Assembly: GCA_030762175.1 (NCBI GenBank)
Contig: CM060833.1
Span: 163,209,501 to 163,273,500 of the forward strand
Length of the DNA: 64,000 nt
From: Metallyticus violacea
Lineage: Eukaryota > Arthropoda > Insecta > Mantodea > Metallyticidae
Direction: 5' to 3'
The notes below the pieces were generated by a model. The model searched no databases, was not told where the DNA came from, and was given only the letters and a program-made list of their open reading frames with translations. The first letter of the stretch is position 1; every line of letters starts with the position of its first letter. A program made the position numbers and the translations under genes. Of this stretch, positions 11,602-23,227 are shown piece by piece.

Positions 11602-12460
11602 TTTACTCCATTATAACAATGTATTGTATGGTAACCAGTCGGTTTTTTCCGACTAGGTTCGGGACTGCCTGCTGAAATTGCTTTTAGCTTATAATGACCA
11701 GGCTTAAAAGGCCGGGGGTAAATATGTGACGTCATAAAACACTCAGTGTAATTCCCGCTGGTGTAAACCAATGAAAGAAACAACACATGGAACGGGTTAC
11801 GGCATGTTTAGGAAGGCGAGAAGAAGGAAAACAGGCATTTGGCACAAAAGCGTATTTAGATGTATACGCCAAAGGCACACAGTAAGACAGGGGTTGAGCT
11901 CCTGAAAAGAAACAGAAAGAATATAATTGTAGATCGTAAAGGAATTTACGGCAAAGGCATTATCTAAAACAAGTTCGCGCCTAGAGACACGGGGGCAAGC
12001 TGTATTTTCTCGAAGTATGGGCCATGCAAATTCCAAAGTGTGCATGGACCCCAACATTAAAGTTAAAAAGCATTCTTAGTAGGGCTAAGATTTACATATA
12101 ATCACAATTAACTATGTATGCAAGCCTTGCAAAGAGGTTAGCAAGCAAAGACAGTTCCTAACGACACATAGATAGCTTCGTCACTCCTCCAGTCAGAGCG
12201 GGAAGGCGGAGAACTACATTTTGAGATTTGTTTACATCAACGTCTATTCTAAAGGTGGACTCAGCTTTACACATGTAAAGCTTGGCAACATTTGCGCATA
12301 AATATGTAATTGCTAAAAGTACAAGCGAACAACGTCTAAAGAGTTGTTTTATGTTACGCCATATTTAATTAAAGATAGAAACTGAACACGAGACTAAGGT
12401 GATCATTTTCTCATAACTGAAATACGGGATACTATCGTAACTTGACAAACGTGGACAATT
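11251..12460. other. Gene-free stretch with (AAT)n at 11567-11599
   Basis: An AAT microsatellite of about 11 repeats lies at 11567-11599. The remaining sequence has only short open frames without signatures. Confidence 0.5.
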
Positions 12461-12461
12461 T

Positions 12462-12463
12462 TA

Positions 12464-12519
<56 letters not shown>

Positions 12520-12605
12520 GTTTTATTATTATTAGTGTTATCTTTTGGGCTATAAAGCGATGGCAATGAAATAATAGAAAATGAGCAAAAGGAATAATAA
12601 TAATG

Positions 12606-12661
<56 letters not shown>
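12462..12661. repeat. Facing (ATT)n and (AAT)n microsatellites
   Basis: A run of ATT triplets (about 12462-12520) is followed by about 75 bp of spacer and a run of AAT triplets (about 12595-12661). The two runs are reverse complements, so the locus can form a long A:T hairpin. Predicted tyrosine-, asparagine- or isoleucine-rich open frames here are repeat translations. Confidence 0.95.
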
Positions 12662-12662
<1 letters not shown>

Positions 12663-13273
12663 TACACTCATCTGCATAACTGCAAATCATGAGGAAGGTT
12701 GGGAAATGAAATCTACATTGCCTTGAGCACCTCTAGTCATATTTGCACATAAAATAACTTTATTTGAGAGTGTCCTTCATATTTTTATGTAGTAATAGAC
12801 CTCCACGTAATTCTAACTTTGTCATTAGCAGGGCTTAACGATTCTACTTTAATTTGTGTTGTTTTTTTCGTGTCTCACATAGACGCATATTTTGAATTTT
12901 AATAAAAAATCAGATTTATAAATATAGTTGTCGCCTGGATACGCAAGAAGATCTTCTGATAATTTACTTATATTTCACATTTAGTGAACATTTCGTTACA
13001 TGTACAAAATGACCAATGCTGAAAATTACATGAACATATTATCATTTTGTTTTTGTTTGTTTGTTTTTCTCATTTTTAAGATCATGGACCTACCGAACAA
13101 TATCAACCATTCCAGTTTTGATACACTTAGTTTCTATAGATGTCAGGGAGGTACGTGTTCACCCTATCGCCCCAAGTGCTTTCTAGTGCAATATAATTAC
13201 TTGGACATAAAATAGCAGGCAAATGAATTCTAGGAATTTCTTTTCACACACAGACACACAAAATATATATGCA
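12662..13273. other. No recognisable feature
   Basis: Low-complexity AT-rich DNA. The plus-strand open frame at 13000-13215 has no recognisable motif. Confidence 0.4.
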
Positions 13274-14174
13274 GAGGGTACGAAAAATGTATACATACTT
13301 CCAGCAAAGAAAAAACTGTGTTAACAAACAAAACTGAATGCACAAAAACAGAAAATGATGAGCACTAATCATCTTACACTTGTACAGTTACAACAGTTGC
13401 TCAAAATGTCCACCATCGGCGTCGATACTCTTCCGAGTACGTTGAACTACTGGTAGAGCAACGTTTGCGAAAGTGTCCTCAGCGGTTGCAGCACATGCCG
13501 TTTCAATTTCTTCCCGAAGTGCTGTCAGTGTAGCTGGTTTTCTACGGTATACAACATACTTAAGAGTTCCCCATAGGTAGAAGTTCAACAGAGTTAGATT
13601 CGGAGAACGCGGGGAAACTCAATCGGACCTCTTCGTCCTATCCAGTGCCTTGGATAGTTGCCTTGGATCCAGCAGTGCGCAGGGCTTCTTCTTGTGCGAG
13701 GTCTCCCAGATCTGCCCTTGTGAACATCGCATACGGTACCATGAGTCTCACATTTGTCTCGAATGCGTGCAATTGTTAATCGCGTTGGCGGTTCTGTTCT
13801 GTACACACGTCTCCATTGCCTTTTAACTGCAACAACATTCTCGGTTTTCCAATACCACTTCAAAATTGCTTTCCGCTGTTCAAACGATAATCTTGGCTCC
13901 ATTTTGTTGTAGCAACGCTATCATAATGTATGTGAGTCACATCTGTTTACAGAACATTATAACACAACCTTGACTTCATTTGTTCATTGTTGATTTACGA
14001 TAATCTTGGCTTCATTTGTTCCTTGTTGATTTACCTGTCACGTAGCAACGCTATTATAATATATGTGTCACATCTTCTTACAGAACATCATACTACACAT
14101 TACTGTTGTTTTTGGTCCAACTTTGGAATATATTAAATAAATGTCTACTGTGAAAGTGTGTATACATTTTTGGT
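13274..14174 (-). mobile_element. IS630/DUF4817-type transposon, internally deleted copy 1
   Basis: Minus-strand coding starts at 13902 with MEPRLSFEQRKAILKWYW, continuing through RRVYRTEPPTRLTIARIRDK and HKGRSGRPRT. These are the helix-turn-helix and arm of DUF4817-containing IS630/Tc1-superfamily transposases. The frame then jumps to WIGRRGPIEFP, and after a frame change to MNFYLWGTLK...DADGGHFEQLL, the normal C-terminus (ends near 13388). The catalytic core between GRPRT and WIGRRG is deleted. Ends: gagggtacgaaaaatgtata at 13274 and its inverted counterpart tatacatttttgg near 14161-14173; the outermost bases of the right end are lost. The 5' leader shows a diverged duplication (about 13911-13965 versus 14044-14100). 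Confidence 0.8.
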
Positions 14175-14368
14175 ATATACATAAAATAGCCTTCACATTA
14201 AAGAAATATTTCATAAAACAAGTATATGTTAACTATGCACTGAGTTGTGGAACTACCTAGAAATAAGCAGGAATATTTAATGAAAGATTTCTTATAAACA
14301 AGTACCTAAACCCGCTCGCAAGTGTCTCAGTCATGATATAGTAGTAAGAGTGGGTTATATTTACTTAC
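14175..14368 (-). other. Probable intron downstream of the GPCR exon
   Basis: Begins, on the minus strand, with gtaagt directly after the exon end at 14369. No further coding similarity is seen before the transposon at 14174. Confidence 0.6.
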
Positions 14369-14600
14369 CTGAAAGAAAAAGATGGGAGCGCTGATAGCTG
14401 CAGCAAGGATCCAGATTAGAGCTATAGAGATGACAACCCGACGTCTCGAACGCGGGGATCCGTCTCGTCCACAGTGGTGCACGATGGTTAGATAGCGGTC
14501 CAGGGCGATAACGGTGATGGTACCCACGGACACCATAATATTGGTGCTTTGTAAGGCAGGTACCAGCTTGCACAGTACAGCGCCTAGCGTCCACTGTCGT
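14369..14600 (-). CDS. Internal exon of a neuropeptide F/Y-type G protein-coupled receptor (TM3-TM4)
   Basis: A 232 bp open exon on the minus strand. It is bounded by an acceptor (tgtgttgcag, AG at 14601-14602) and a strong donor (cag|gtaagt, donor GT at 14367-14368). The first base completes a split codon and the exon ends on a codon boundary. The 77 encoded residues show class A GPCR landmarks: the TM3 Cys at residue 10 (LCKL) that usually forms the disulfide to the second extracellular loop, ALDRY at residues 32-36 (the DRY G-protein switch), a basic second intracellular loop (SRRR), the conserved TM4 Trp at residue 63 (ALIW), and a TM4-end proline (SAPIFFF). The words WTLG, LCKLVPALQ and VSVGTITVIALDRY resemble insect neuropeptide F (NPY-like) receptors, from family knowledge. 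The protein would sit in the plasma membrane. TM1-2 and TM5-7 exons were not found in this window. Subfamily assignment is tentative; another NPY-like receptor is possible. Confidence 0.85.
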
Positions 14601-15489
14601 CTGCAACACACATTACAGTTCAATTATTTTATTCGTTCACCTCAAACTGTTTGTAGTGCTTAAAACTTCACTTAGAGTAAGCCATGAGATGGCTCTTTTG
14701 AGAAAGGTCAGAAGATAAGAATTTTTATTTTTGTATAAATGTATAATATATTTATTAGAAAGTTATTTGGAACCATTGTCATTTGTTATGTTTATCGAAG
14801 CAGAGATGGTATAAACTGTATTTGTTTTTATAGAAAAATCTTGATTTCTAATTAGGACTTACCTAGGTAATTGTACGAAAATACAAGAAATGATTCCATG
14901 CTTACGTATATTTGCACAAAGTAAAACCCATGGTTAAAACTTAAAATTATCAAAAATATATTATAGTAAAAAGTATTAATATATAAACGTTCTCGTGTTA
15001 TAGGTAAATGCTTTTTATACGTATTAAAGGACTAAAAGAAAATTATACAGAGTGTACTGCCTAAACCTTTCGTTTCTGTGTAGGATACTCAAAAACGTTT
15101 TGTGCGATGCATTTCATCGGTTTGCAGGTGTAATTTGGGGTGATCTGACTTGCAAAGGAGAAGGTAAACATTTCCTCCGAACCCGAATAGTGGGCACAGT
15201 ACAGGAGAAGGTTGGTACTCCTACTTTCTTGCATTCCGTCCTTAGGTTTTTAGCACATAACCGTATACTGTTGCTAAGGGTTGGAAAATGCAGTTCTGCT
15301 TGCCTTGGTGATTATTAAGAGAACAGCATAACCAACATGCTCGGCTGTCAATGCTGCCACCCAAATTCGCTACCCCATTGGACTCTAGGCTATACAAGCG
15401 ATGTGGAGTGATTTCTCGAATTCATATTATTATATTAAAATTAATACGCAAGTGCTAATGCAAGATCTAGTGTACTTATATATAAAACA
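14601..15489 (-). other. Probable intron upstream of the GPCR exon
   Basis: Continues upstream of the exon (higher coordinates on the minus strand). AT-rich; the plus-strand open frame 15052-15318 has no recognisable signature. No further exon was identified. Confidence 0.5.
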
Positions 15490-15690
15490 GCAGAAAAGGA
15501 TAAAACAATAAGAAAAAGTCACACTTGAGATCCCTATATTTCGGACTCCACAAGTCCGAAATATAGCGATCTCAAGTGTGACTTTTTCTTAGTGCTTTAT
15601 CCTTTACTACTATTATAATTACTGTTAATTTGTTACATTGTTAATAGTGTTACTTTATTTTTCTTTTTCTTTTATATTGTATATATATAT
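15490..15690 (+). mobile_element. Fold-back repeat with hammerhead-like half-motif (Penelope-like terminus?)
   Basis: A near-perfect palindrome spans about 15494-15604. Its centre is GGACT-ccaca-AGTCC (15543-15557), followed on the right by GAAA (15558-15561) and atagcgatctcaag, then gactttttcttagtg and tttatcctt. The left arm is the inverted copy with a few differences. The right side continues actattataattactgttaa...ttttatattg into a short (TA)n. Related sequences occur at 49680-49765, 52736-52985 and 63781-63945. Adjacency to (TA)n and the hammerhead-like hairpin-GAAA arrangement suggest a Penelope-like retroelement end. No reverse transcriptase or GIY-YIG domain is visible, so the class assignment is inference. 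Confidence 0.5.
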
Positions 15691-15906
15691 ACCACATCAT
15701 ACGTTTACTGTTATGGCACTTTCTCAAATTACATACTCCACGCTAAACATTTGGAATTGTTCCACAATCCATAATACATCAAAACAATAAACTTGTTTAA
15801 GTAAAACTACTTTGTAGTCATTTTAGTAAGGCAAAACTTAATGATAAATTTTCCTTACAATTAACAGAGCGTTTTAACTATATACATAGGTATTCACTGG
15901 CTCGTA

Positions 15907-16199
15907 GTCGGTCCTGGTGGTGTAGTGGTAAACATACTTGCCTCCTAAACCCAAGATCGCGAGTTCAAACCAGGCCAGGATCGATGGCTTTTTTCGGGCG
16001 TAAAAATTCTAAGTATGGCTTCCTTCGGAAGGGAAGTAAAGCCGTGGGTACCGTGTCGTACATTTACGGCATGATTAAGAACCTTAAGCCTGAAAAAAGA
16101 GGTCTCTGAGCAAAATTTGTGTGCCGTTTCACGCCCTGAATTGAATGGGGCGTTGATGAACAGAGATGTTAAAGAGCGTCCATAAATAAACCAAATCAA
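15907..16199 (+). repeat. SINE-A copy, plus strand
   Basis: The head at about 15909-15985 reads ggtcctggtggtgtagtgg, with cctcctaaaccc in the anticodon-arm position (Arg CCT-like) and a B box changed to agttcaaacc. The full body and a tail ending gatgttaaagagcgtcc and aataaacc follow in order. Confidence 0.9.
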
Positions 16200-17459
16200 C
16201 CGGCTCGGTTTGTGTGCGCTCTTGCTCCGCTAGAATCCTTGACTTTCTCTCCAATCTTAGCGCTAGGTACAGCAACGCTTTTTCACTCATTGTTCTTATC
16301 ACTCTACTTGTCGGCACATGGCAGCTGAATGTCTTCTTTGGTATAAATAATTAAATTAGACTTCGAGCTGTCCTTACTGGAAGTTATCGCCAGACTGCTG
16401 GAAACCCGTATTCCATCATTCTGCGACGATATCCTCCAGCAAGGCTTACCTACAAAAATCTTCTTTGAATTATGATAAATTTGGAGTTTGACTAATTTTC
16501 CCTCACGAGAGCAATGACCTGGTAACTAATTAATTATTATTTATTACATGTATACTTTTTTTTACATCTGTATTTTCATTGTCTTGCAGTATTGTACCTG
16601 TGTGTAGACTTGGAGATGTTTTCTTCTACTATGGTTTAGTTATAGAGGAGAACTTGTAGCTTAACTTGTGTGTTATACACTTTAAAACAATGATTATTAT
16701 ATGAGCTTTATATCAATGTACGTAAAAGTAAGTTAACGCTTCATTGATTTACAGTTTAAGTTGAGAAATTAATGTTCAAATACAGGTTTAAGAATAATTA
16801 GGCTAAGCCCAATAAATTAAGTAGATTTTGAACTATAATCTAAAAGTTAAAGACAATACCTGAAATAACAGCATTAATATTTCCAATATCGACTGTTTAC
16901 ACTTTTTCTATAACTGTTCATAGCTAGAAAAAGGGGCCCTTCACATATCCTCGACAGTTTGCTTCTTTAAACTCTCCGAATTGTTAACATATTTCAATTA
17001 CCTGCCAATAATGGATCCTTTTGTAACTATAGGCAACTGAACAATAAAATATAACATAACATAACTGTAAACGTAATTTGCTATTTCAATATTAATGGTT
17101 ATTTTTAAATATATTTAACACTGCTAAATTTGTTATAATTTATTTTATATAGGTGCTATCTAGTCACAGAACTAACTTACATTTTTAAGATGCAACGTGA
17201 ATCAAGATGTTCTATAACGTTCTGCAATCAGCATTATTATACCTCCCATTATATTAAAGTTTGGTAATAGTGAAAGTGCTTTCTCCCCTCAAAATTGTGG
17301 TTTTTGGGGTCTAAGGGGTCCAGGTAAAGCCAGTGATCCTAAACAGAGACACGCTAGGTAGAGTGAACGTTCGCACTAAAGAGCAGAATCCCATTAGAGC
17401 TTGAGATAGGCTATGATATCGATCTTCTCCGCACACCGAAAGTTTAACCAAGTTCTTGT
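16200..17459. other. No recognisable feature
   Basis: AT-rich, with no gene, SINE or transposase similarity that I can name. The minus-strand frame at 16129-16317 overlaps the SINE-A tail and is not considered real. Confidence 0.4.
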
Positions 17460-17800
17460 TCATTGTTTTTCGGTAAGAGGTAACGCATTCCTTACGTCTT
17501 GGAACTGGTCTTCCTGACCTTGGTTTTTTTCGCGGTTTCCCCTGATCACTTAGGCGAATGGTGGGACACATATTTTAATTGCTGCGGGGAAATGCGCCCA
17601 GGAAAAGTTTCTGTCTGGAGGTCTCCTCGGGGTCACCTCGAGTGAGATCTTGGTGGAACTGGACTGGTTCTTGTGGGATTGTCGCCGCCTGGGATTTATA
17701 TGGAAACGTTAGGGACTCTGCCTATGCCCATGTATCGCCTCCTTGGATTCCTGGCCGCATAGTGCAGAAGAAGATGGGTCAAGCAATTAGAACATTTTGT
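17460..17800. other. GC-richer island, possibly an old repeat
   Basis: A stretch noticeably richer in G/C than its neighbours. Open frames occur on both strands (minus 17311-17571, plus 17579-17815) with no recognisable domain. The words ttttttcgcggtttcccctg and cacttaggcgaatggtggg resemble tails of tRNA-derived SINEs seen in other insects, from memory. This could also be an unrecognised exon; I cannot decide. Confidence 0.25.
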
Positions 17801-20070
17801 TTTAAGCATCCATAAAATATAACGGTAGTATTTTTATTTTAATATTTACTCTACTGCAAGAGGTATACTTTCAAATTAACAAATTTTGGTATTGGTATGC
17901 TCAAATATATATTTGCAGAGCTGTCAGAATTAGTTTATTTGTTTACTTCATTCTAAACGCCTGTTGGCTGTAAAATATTATGAAGAGTCAAATGAAATAT
18001 TACAATTCCATCGCTGATGACTTCTCACTTCAGGAAATAAAGTAGTGCTTACCTCCCAGTAGTCAAAGGTTCGAGTTCTGGTTGGCACAAATACCTGAGA
18101 ATTTTTTTTCCTGAAATTCTCTCTCATTTTCAATAAGTCAAAACTAGGCAAATTCTGAATCCAATAGACTCTGAGTTCATTAATTGACTTTAAATATCAA
18201 TGGGTCCTAGAATATGTTGCAGACATATGGACTTTAGTTCTTAAGGTAAATCTGACGGTGCTCGAAAGTACTCCATATTTCATTGAACGTATTTCCAAAG
18301 TGAATATGCAATTTCAAATATATAAAGAATTTAATTATTAAGGAATAGATCCCTTATCAGAAACGATCTGTTAATGAGATTATTATTTTATTTATTTTCC
18401 TTTCTTTATTTTCTTCCTTTGGGGTTGGTAGCTATCAATACTTCGTTGTTCAACTTGTCAAATAATGGTTCAAGCCTAGGCAGGCTTGATGAAACATCTG
18501 CCATGCGACAACGTTGAAAATCCTCTCATAACAGAACAATGTTTTATTGAATTGTTAAATTAGAAATAAATATTCTTGAATATTATGCAAGTTATATTTC
18601 AATGGAAGGGAAAAATGATCAATGTTCAAACTGGTTAATAAACAAATTTAACACTGTTCTGAAAGATGACATGTACTATACATTCACTGAAATATTTATT
18701 TCTTAGAATATCTGAGTTGAAAAAACATCATCTTCCTTTTTTTTTTTTTTTTTTTTTTTTGGATGGTACAAGTGAAACTCATCATAGAGTATTCAATAGT
18801 CATTGAATTTTGCTTCAGGTTCCACATTCGGCATTTACACAGAGCTTCTGTTTCTGCATCTTTTTAGAGAAAGTGCAAATCAGTTTTTCTTAAGCTCTTA
18901 TCAATGATGTCATAGTTCCCACTGCCCTTTGTATAGTTTGAGCTTGTTCTTAGGTACTAATATGAGAAATTCATCTCAGTCTTGTCTAAAGGGGGCATTT
19001 TTTCACCATCACTTGACTGCCCCCTATCTCTTTCTTTTCTTACTGCTATTGGTTATATTTTTCGCACTCATTGCCACTTCTTCATCACGAATTAAAAACA
19101 AGTTTCTACAAACGTCTTCTCTCATTAACAGTAGAAAATGAAAGGGAGTAAGTCTTGCTAACCTCCAACAGTGCAGTATTATGCTTAATAACACTTCAAA
19201 ACACATATTATTTACTTTTTTTTTTCAGTTTAACAGAACATTGAATCTACACAAAAGGTTAGACAAAGGACTGGTCGTTTTTTCATACAAGCCTTAGATT
19301 TTGATCGTTTTTTTCATTTGACTTGATACTTCAAGCTCTCATCTTTTGTTACTGATTATTTCACGTTAAAATATTATTGGAAACGTAGTCTTATGCCTTT
19401 TATCATGTGGCACTGAAAACTATTGTTTCAAAAATTGGGCTTTTAATGCCTTTACTTACATTTTTACACACGTACACATAGCGGGGTTTAATTTGACATT
19501 TGGTAACCTATTTTCAAAGTTCTGTATACTGAATGAGGTAAAAGTCCATTCCTGAAAAAGTTAATAAAATGAACAACAGCCTTATCTTTTATTGTACATT
19601 TCTTGGCAGAGGTTGCTCGAAATCGAGACCATGATTCTCGATACAAATTCACATTATTGGATATCGATTCACAAATGACAAAGCATACCTGACGATTCAC
19701 TTCCAGTTTATGGAACGATTGTTTGATCAACTTTGCATATCATTCAGATCACTTAGTCCTAGGTCGCATGTCCTGGAGGGGCCAGTTTCTTGTCCCTCGA
19801 CAACCAATGCATTTATGGAATTTCTTGTGTAACACGTTGCTTATTTCTGAACTATGAGACGGAACTGCATCCTGTTATCATATTTACTACTTCTGGACAA
19901 ATGCGGTCTCAAGTTCTGCAATTACATCTCTTGTATCGTTTTGGGTATTTTATCGTCTTTCGTAAAAGTAATGGTTCCCAATCCCTTCCAAAAATCTCTC
20001 CAAACAATCACACCAGGACTGTCTGAGTTTTCAGCAATATTTTCATTATGGTTTTCATCGAGTAAAGTAG
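17801..20070. other. Gene-free stretch with a weak tRNA-like block and a poly(T) run
   Basis: At about 18045-18092 gtgcttacctcccagtagtc followed by aggttcgagttctgg resembles an A/B-box pair of a decayed tRNA-derived SINE. A T homopolymer of about 23 bases lies at 18738-18761. Otherwise no recognisable feature; short frames (18929-19141, 19488-19730) have no signature. Confidence 0.4.
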
Positions 20071-20333
20071 ACCGCCATGTGTGGCCGAGGTCGTTAAAGC
20101 GCAAACTCGTGAGCGAGAGGTCTGGGGTTCGATCCCCAACAGAATCGTCCTCCTTGACTGTGGTGTTTTTAGTCTTAAGACATGGAAAATGCCACGGAGG
20201 TATCCTAAACATAGGCCTGGAACGTTTCCTTCCTTAAAAAATCCTTTTCCAATTTATCATTTCGTTTCATGTATCATCCGTGGTACCTGGGTTACCTCAG
20301 TAGTAAACACGGGCGTTAAACACTATTAAAAAT
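20071..20333 (+). repeat. SINE-B copy, plus strand
   Basis: Head ggccgaggtcgttaaagcgc, B box ggggttcgatcccc, then the family body with small deletions around the caggttttcctcag block, and tail gggcgttaaacactattaaa. Open frames across it on both strands are SINE translations. Confidence 0.9.
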
Positions 20334-20929
20334 ATCCAGTAAACGCAATTGTGTCGATATACAAGACCGTTTAGTACAAAGGAGGCTTCATCGCTTCATA
20401 AAATGGTTTTGCAAAGTTAGTGCCAGCTCTTGTTGCACGAGGAACTGACGGGCCGGATAAACGACCAGTCTTGCGCATCTGCTGCGTTCCTGCTCGTGTT
20501 TCAGGCTTCACCGCAGGGTAGATTGATTTTCTGTTAAAAGATTTTTGGATTTAGGATGGGTGTAGATGGGAGGGGTGTTGGAACTCTTTAGTGGAAGAAA
20601 TGAATGTACCTGTTGTCTGGGTTTTAAGCAGTACGTGCTTGTTCTGGTTTACGTGAGTTTCTTAGTATAACCATAGAGCTTGTCGCTAAAATATTTGTTG
20701 GTTGATAATTTTGTAGCGAGTACCCAATCATTTATTTTATGGATTTATTCGAATGAAGTTTTTCTGTACACTAGTCGCCAATTGGACTTTATAAGTACCT
20801 TAAAATTGCTAGTTGCCAATACTCTTGTTTTGTTGACTTTTTAGAGAAGCACAAGAAATTAGACTATATACTAATTCAACAATTTATAAATCGATTCAAA
20901 TCTTTGAATCCTTTTCTTTACCTGTTGCC
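20334..20929. other. No recognisable feature
   Basis: Unique-looking sequence between two SINE-B copies in the same orientation. No gene or RNA signal was seen. Confidence 0.4.
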
Positions 20930-21212
20930 ACCGCCATGGGTGCCCGAGGTCGTTAAGGCGCTGACTCGTGAGCGGGAGGTCTGGGGTTCGAATCCCGCTA
21001 GGGCCGTCCTCCCTGACTGGTTTTTTTTCAGGTTTTCCTCAGTCCTCATAAATGGCAAATGCCGGGAAGGTGCCCTAAACTTAGGTCTGAAACGCTTCCT
21101 CCCTTGAAAAATATCCTATCCCAATTTATCATTTCATCTCATGTATCATCAGTGTTCATCGTTTGTGGTGCCTCAGTAGTAAAAACGGGTTTAAAACACT
21201 ATTCAAAAAAAT
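20930..21212 (+). repeat. SINE-B copy, plus strand
   Basis: Well preserved: ccgccatgggtgcccgaggt, B box ggggttcgaatccc, gccgtcctccctgactgg, caggttttcctcagtcctc, caaatgccgggaaggtgc, tttatcatttcatctcatg, and tail aaaacactattcaaaaaa. Confidence 0.9.
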
Positions 21213-22484
21213 ACCTGTTGCCGACTGATGAAGTTAAAAAAAATTCCTAAGAAAGTTTTAAATTTTAGGTCCTTTCTGACTTGTGTTAGTAATTTTTAGA
21301 GAACTACAGACAATAATTTATAGATTATAGGTTCAGTTCTTTGAGCCCTTTCCTATACCTAAGGCCAACAGATGAGTTCAAAAACTCCCTCAGAAGGGTT
21401 TCAATTTTAGGTTCTTTGCAAATAACATCCAAAAGAACGAAGTATTTCTGTAGAATCAACCACAACAGTGCTAATTAAAACGGTGAGCTAAACTTTTGGG
21501 TCACTGAGGTATTTACCTGGCACTGAAATAGTTATTGAAAATTATCACTGTAAACTAATTTAAATGCCAAATAAACCTAATTAACCAACGATAAAATCAA
21601 ACGAATAATATAAATATAACTAAGAAATAAAATAGTTCTAAGTATTCTTACGCGATTTTATAGCCTACTTGGCAAATTCCACGAGTATTATTCCTATCTT
21701 CACGGAGAGTGAAGGTTCATCTTTAAAATGCAGACAATTAAGGCATGGTATTACTGAGGTAAATATCTCCTCTGATGGTTACTGTTGTGATGGCAGCTAA
21801 GTTAGTGAGACCGTTATTATTGTTATTATTAAAAGATATTTGAAGTCTTAAGTCTTAGGTCTTCTGGATAATGAATTACAAGACAAAATTAATGAGGGCG
21901 GAAATAAACATCAAGTTTGTCGGCCCCATGGAGTTAAGCTCCGCAAAACAAATTATATTCCTGACAACTTGCTGCTATATAGTGGTTGAATCCGAATTTG
22001 ACACTCGACAAGTAGAAGGCATCTGCATCACAGAGCTACACCTCTTAGGTTTCGGCAAAGTTGCAATCCAAGGAATTTTCTCTCAAGTTTAAAGGACGAA
22101 TAGGTAACAGTTTTACGCAAACACGTGCTACGGGAAAATAAACAAGCGGAAAATTAAAATAGTTCTCTTAATCCTTAATCTTAATTTCCATTTCTTCGCT
22201 GTAGTTGCATCATAAATGATTAACAACATGCTTCCGTTGAAGTATACAATCATTCTCTTGTGGAATGTCCAGAAATGCAAGCCCCTAAAGGTATCCCTGG
22301 AAACATGGCTCAATAGTTCTGAAGAAGAAAGGTAGCTGCAGAAAATTCAAGAATAACCATTTAAATATATTAATTTAATAAATATATGAGAACTTTTAAA
22401 AGAGTCTTTAAAACAATGACTTGCATATCAAGCTAAAAAATTTGCCCATTTAACTGCCCGTTATACCCATAGACTGTTAACTAA
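21213..22484. other. No recognisable feature
   Basis: AT-rich. The frame at 21871-22092 lacks any recognisable motif; weak tandem echoes of gttgccga/aagtt words occur around 21220-21410 but no clear repeat unit. Confidence 0.4.
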
Positions 22485-22690
22485 ACAATTTTTAATAGTG
22501 CTTAACGTACATTTTTACTGAACTGGTGATATATGAGATATGATGTTTTAGGACCTCCGGCTTTTGCAATATTTCAGGATAAAGGAAAATATGGGAAAAA
22601 ACCTCAATCAAGGAGGACGATCATGGTGGAAATAGAGCCTCTAGACCTACCCTTCATGAGTACGCGCCTCGGTCAACCGCGTCGGTTTGG
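22485..22690 (-). repeat. Strongly diverged SINE-B copy, minus strand
   Basis: The tail side reads tttttaatagtgcttaac and atttttactg; then a block resembling gcatttgcc/aggactgaggaaaa, aacctcaatcaaggaggacg, and a head with gagtacgcgcctcggtcaacc. The order of words matches SINE-B, but the B box is lost, so this is an old copy. Confidence 0.65.
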
Positions 22691-23227
22691 GTAAGCAATG
22701 ATAAATACTTAAAATTCATAAATACTTACCTTTATACAAAAGAAAGAGGATAATAAGGATTTTTCGGGAATTTCAACACTTTCCAGCTTCATTACCAGGA
22801 CAAATTGACTTTCAATACACTACAATATCTGGCAAATAATTATAAAACATTACATTAAAAGAAAAACAGTTAACAAGAAACCCCTAATCAATGAAAAAAT
22901 TATTGCAAATACAATGACCTATTATAATACTCAAATACCTGGGTCACTAGGTATACAAAAATCGTCCGTAAATTATGCACCCCCCAAAAATAAATAAACA
23001 GTGAAGAACCTCCATTGAAAAGTTCCATTTAAAAGACCAAAAATTACCCCCAAAGCCCAGCAGCTTCTTGGCTGTGTCTTCACGGAAAGAAGGCAAGTGT
23101 CTGCTCTACTCGAAGCCTAGCATAGGCTTTCAATTAAATAGCAGTGAAGATGTTTAAGCAAAAAGGTGAACTCTTCCATAATAAAGTCATGTCAACGTAA
23201 CAACTAAGGAAGGTAGAAAAGGATTTT
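22691..23227. other. No recognisable feature
   Basis: AT-rich non-coding sequence between two SINE copies. Confidence 0.4.

Noticed and set aside
12432..12677. Open frames rich in Tyr, Asn or Ile
   Set aside because: They are translations of ATT/AAT microsatellites. The same applies to the frames over 7342-7545, 46777-46980 and 49723-50152.
14327..14623. 98-codon open frame taken as a whole gene
   Set aside because: Residues before RQWTLG and after APIFFFQ come from reading into introns. Splice sites at 14601 and 14368 define the exon.
15494..15604. microRNA precursor
   Set aside because: The palindrome is a fold-back of an interspersed family present at several loci and is too perfect and long for a typical animal pre-miRNA; small-RNA data would be needed to argue otherwise.
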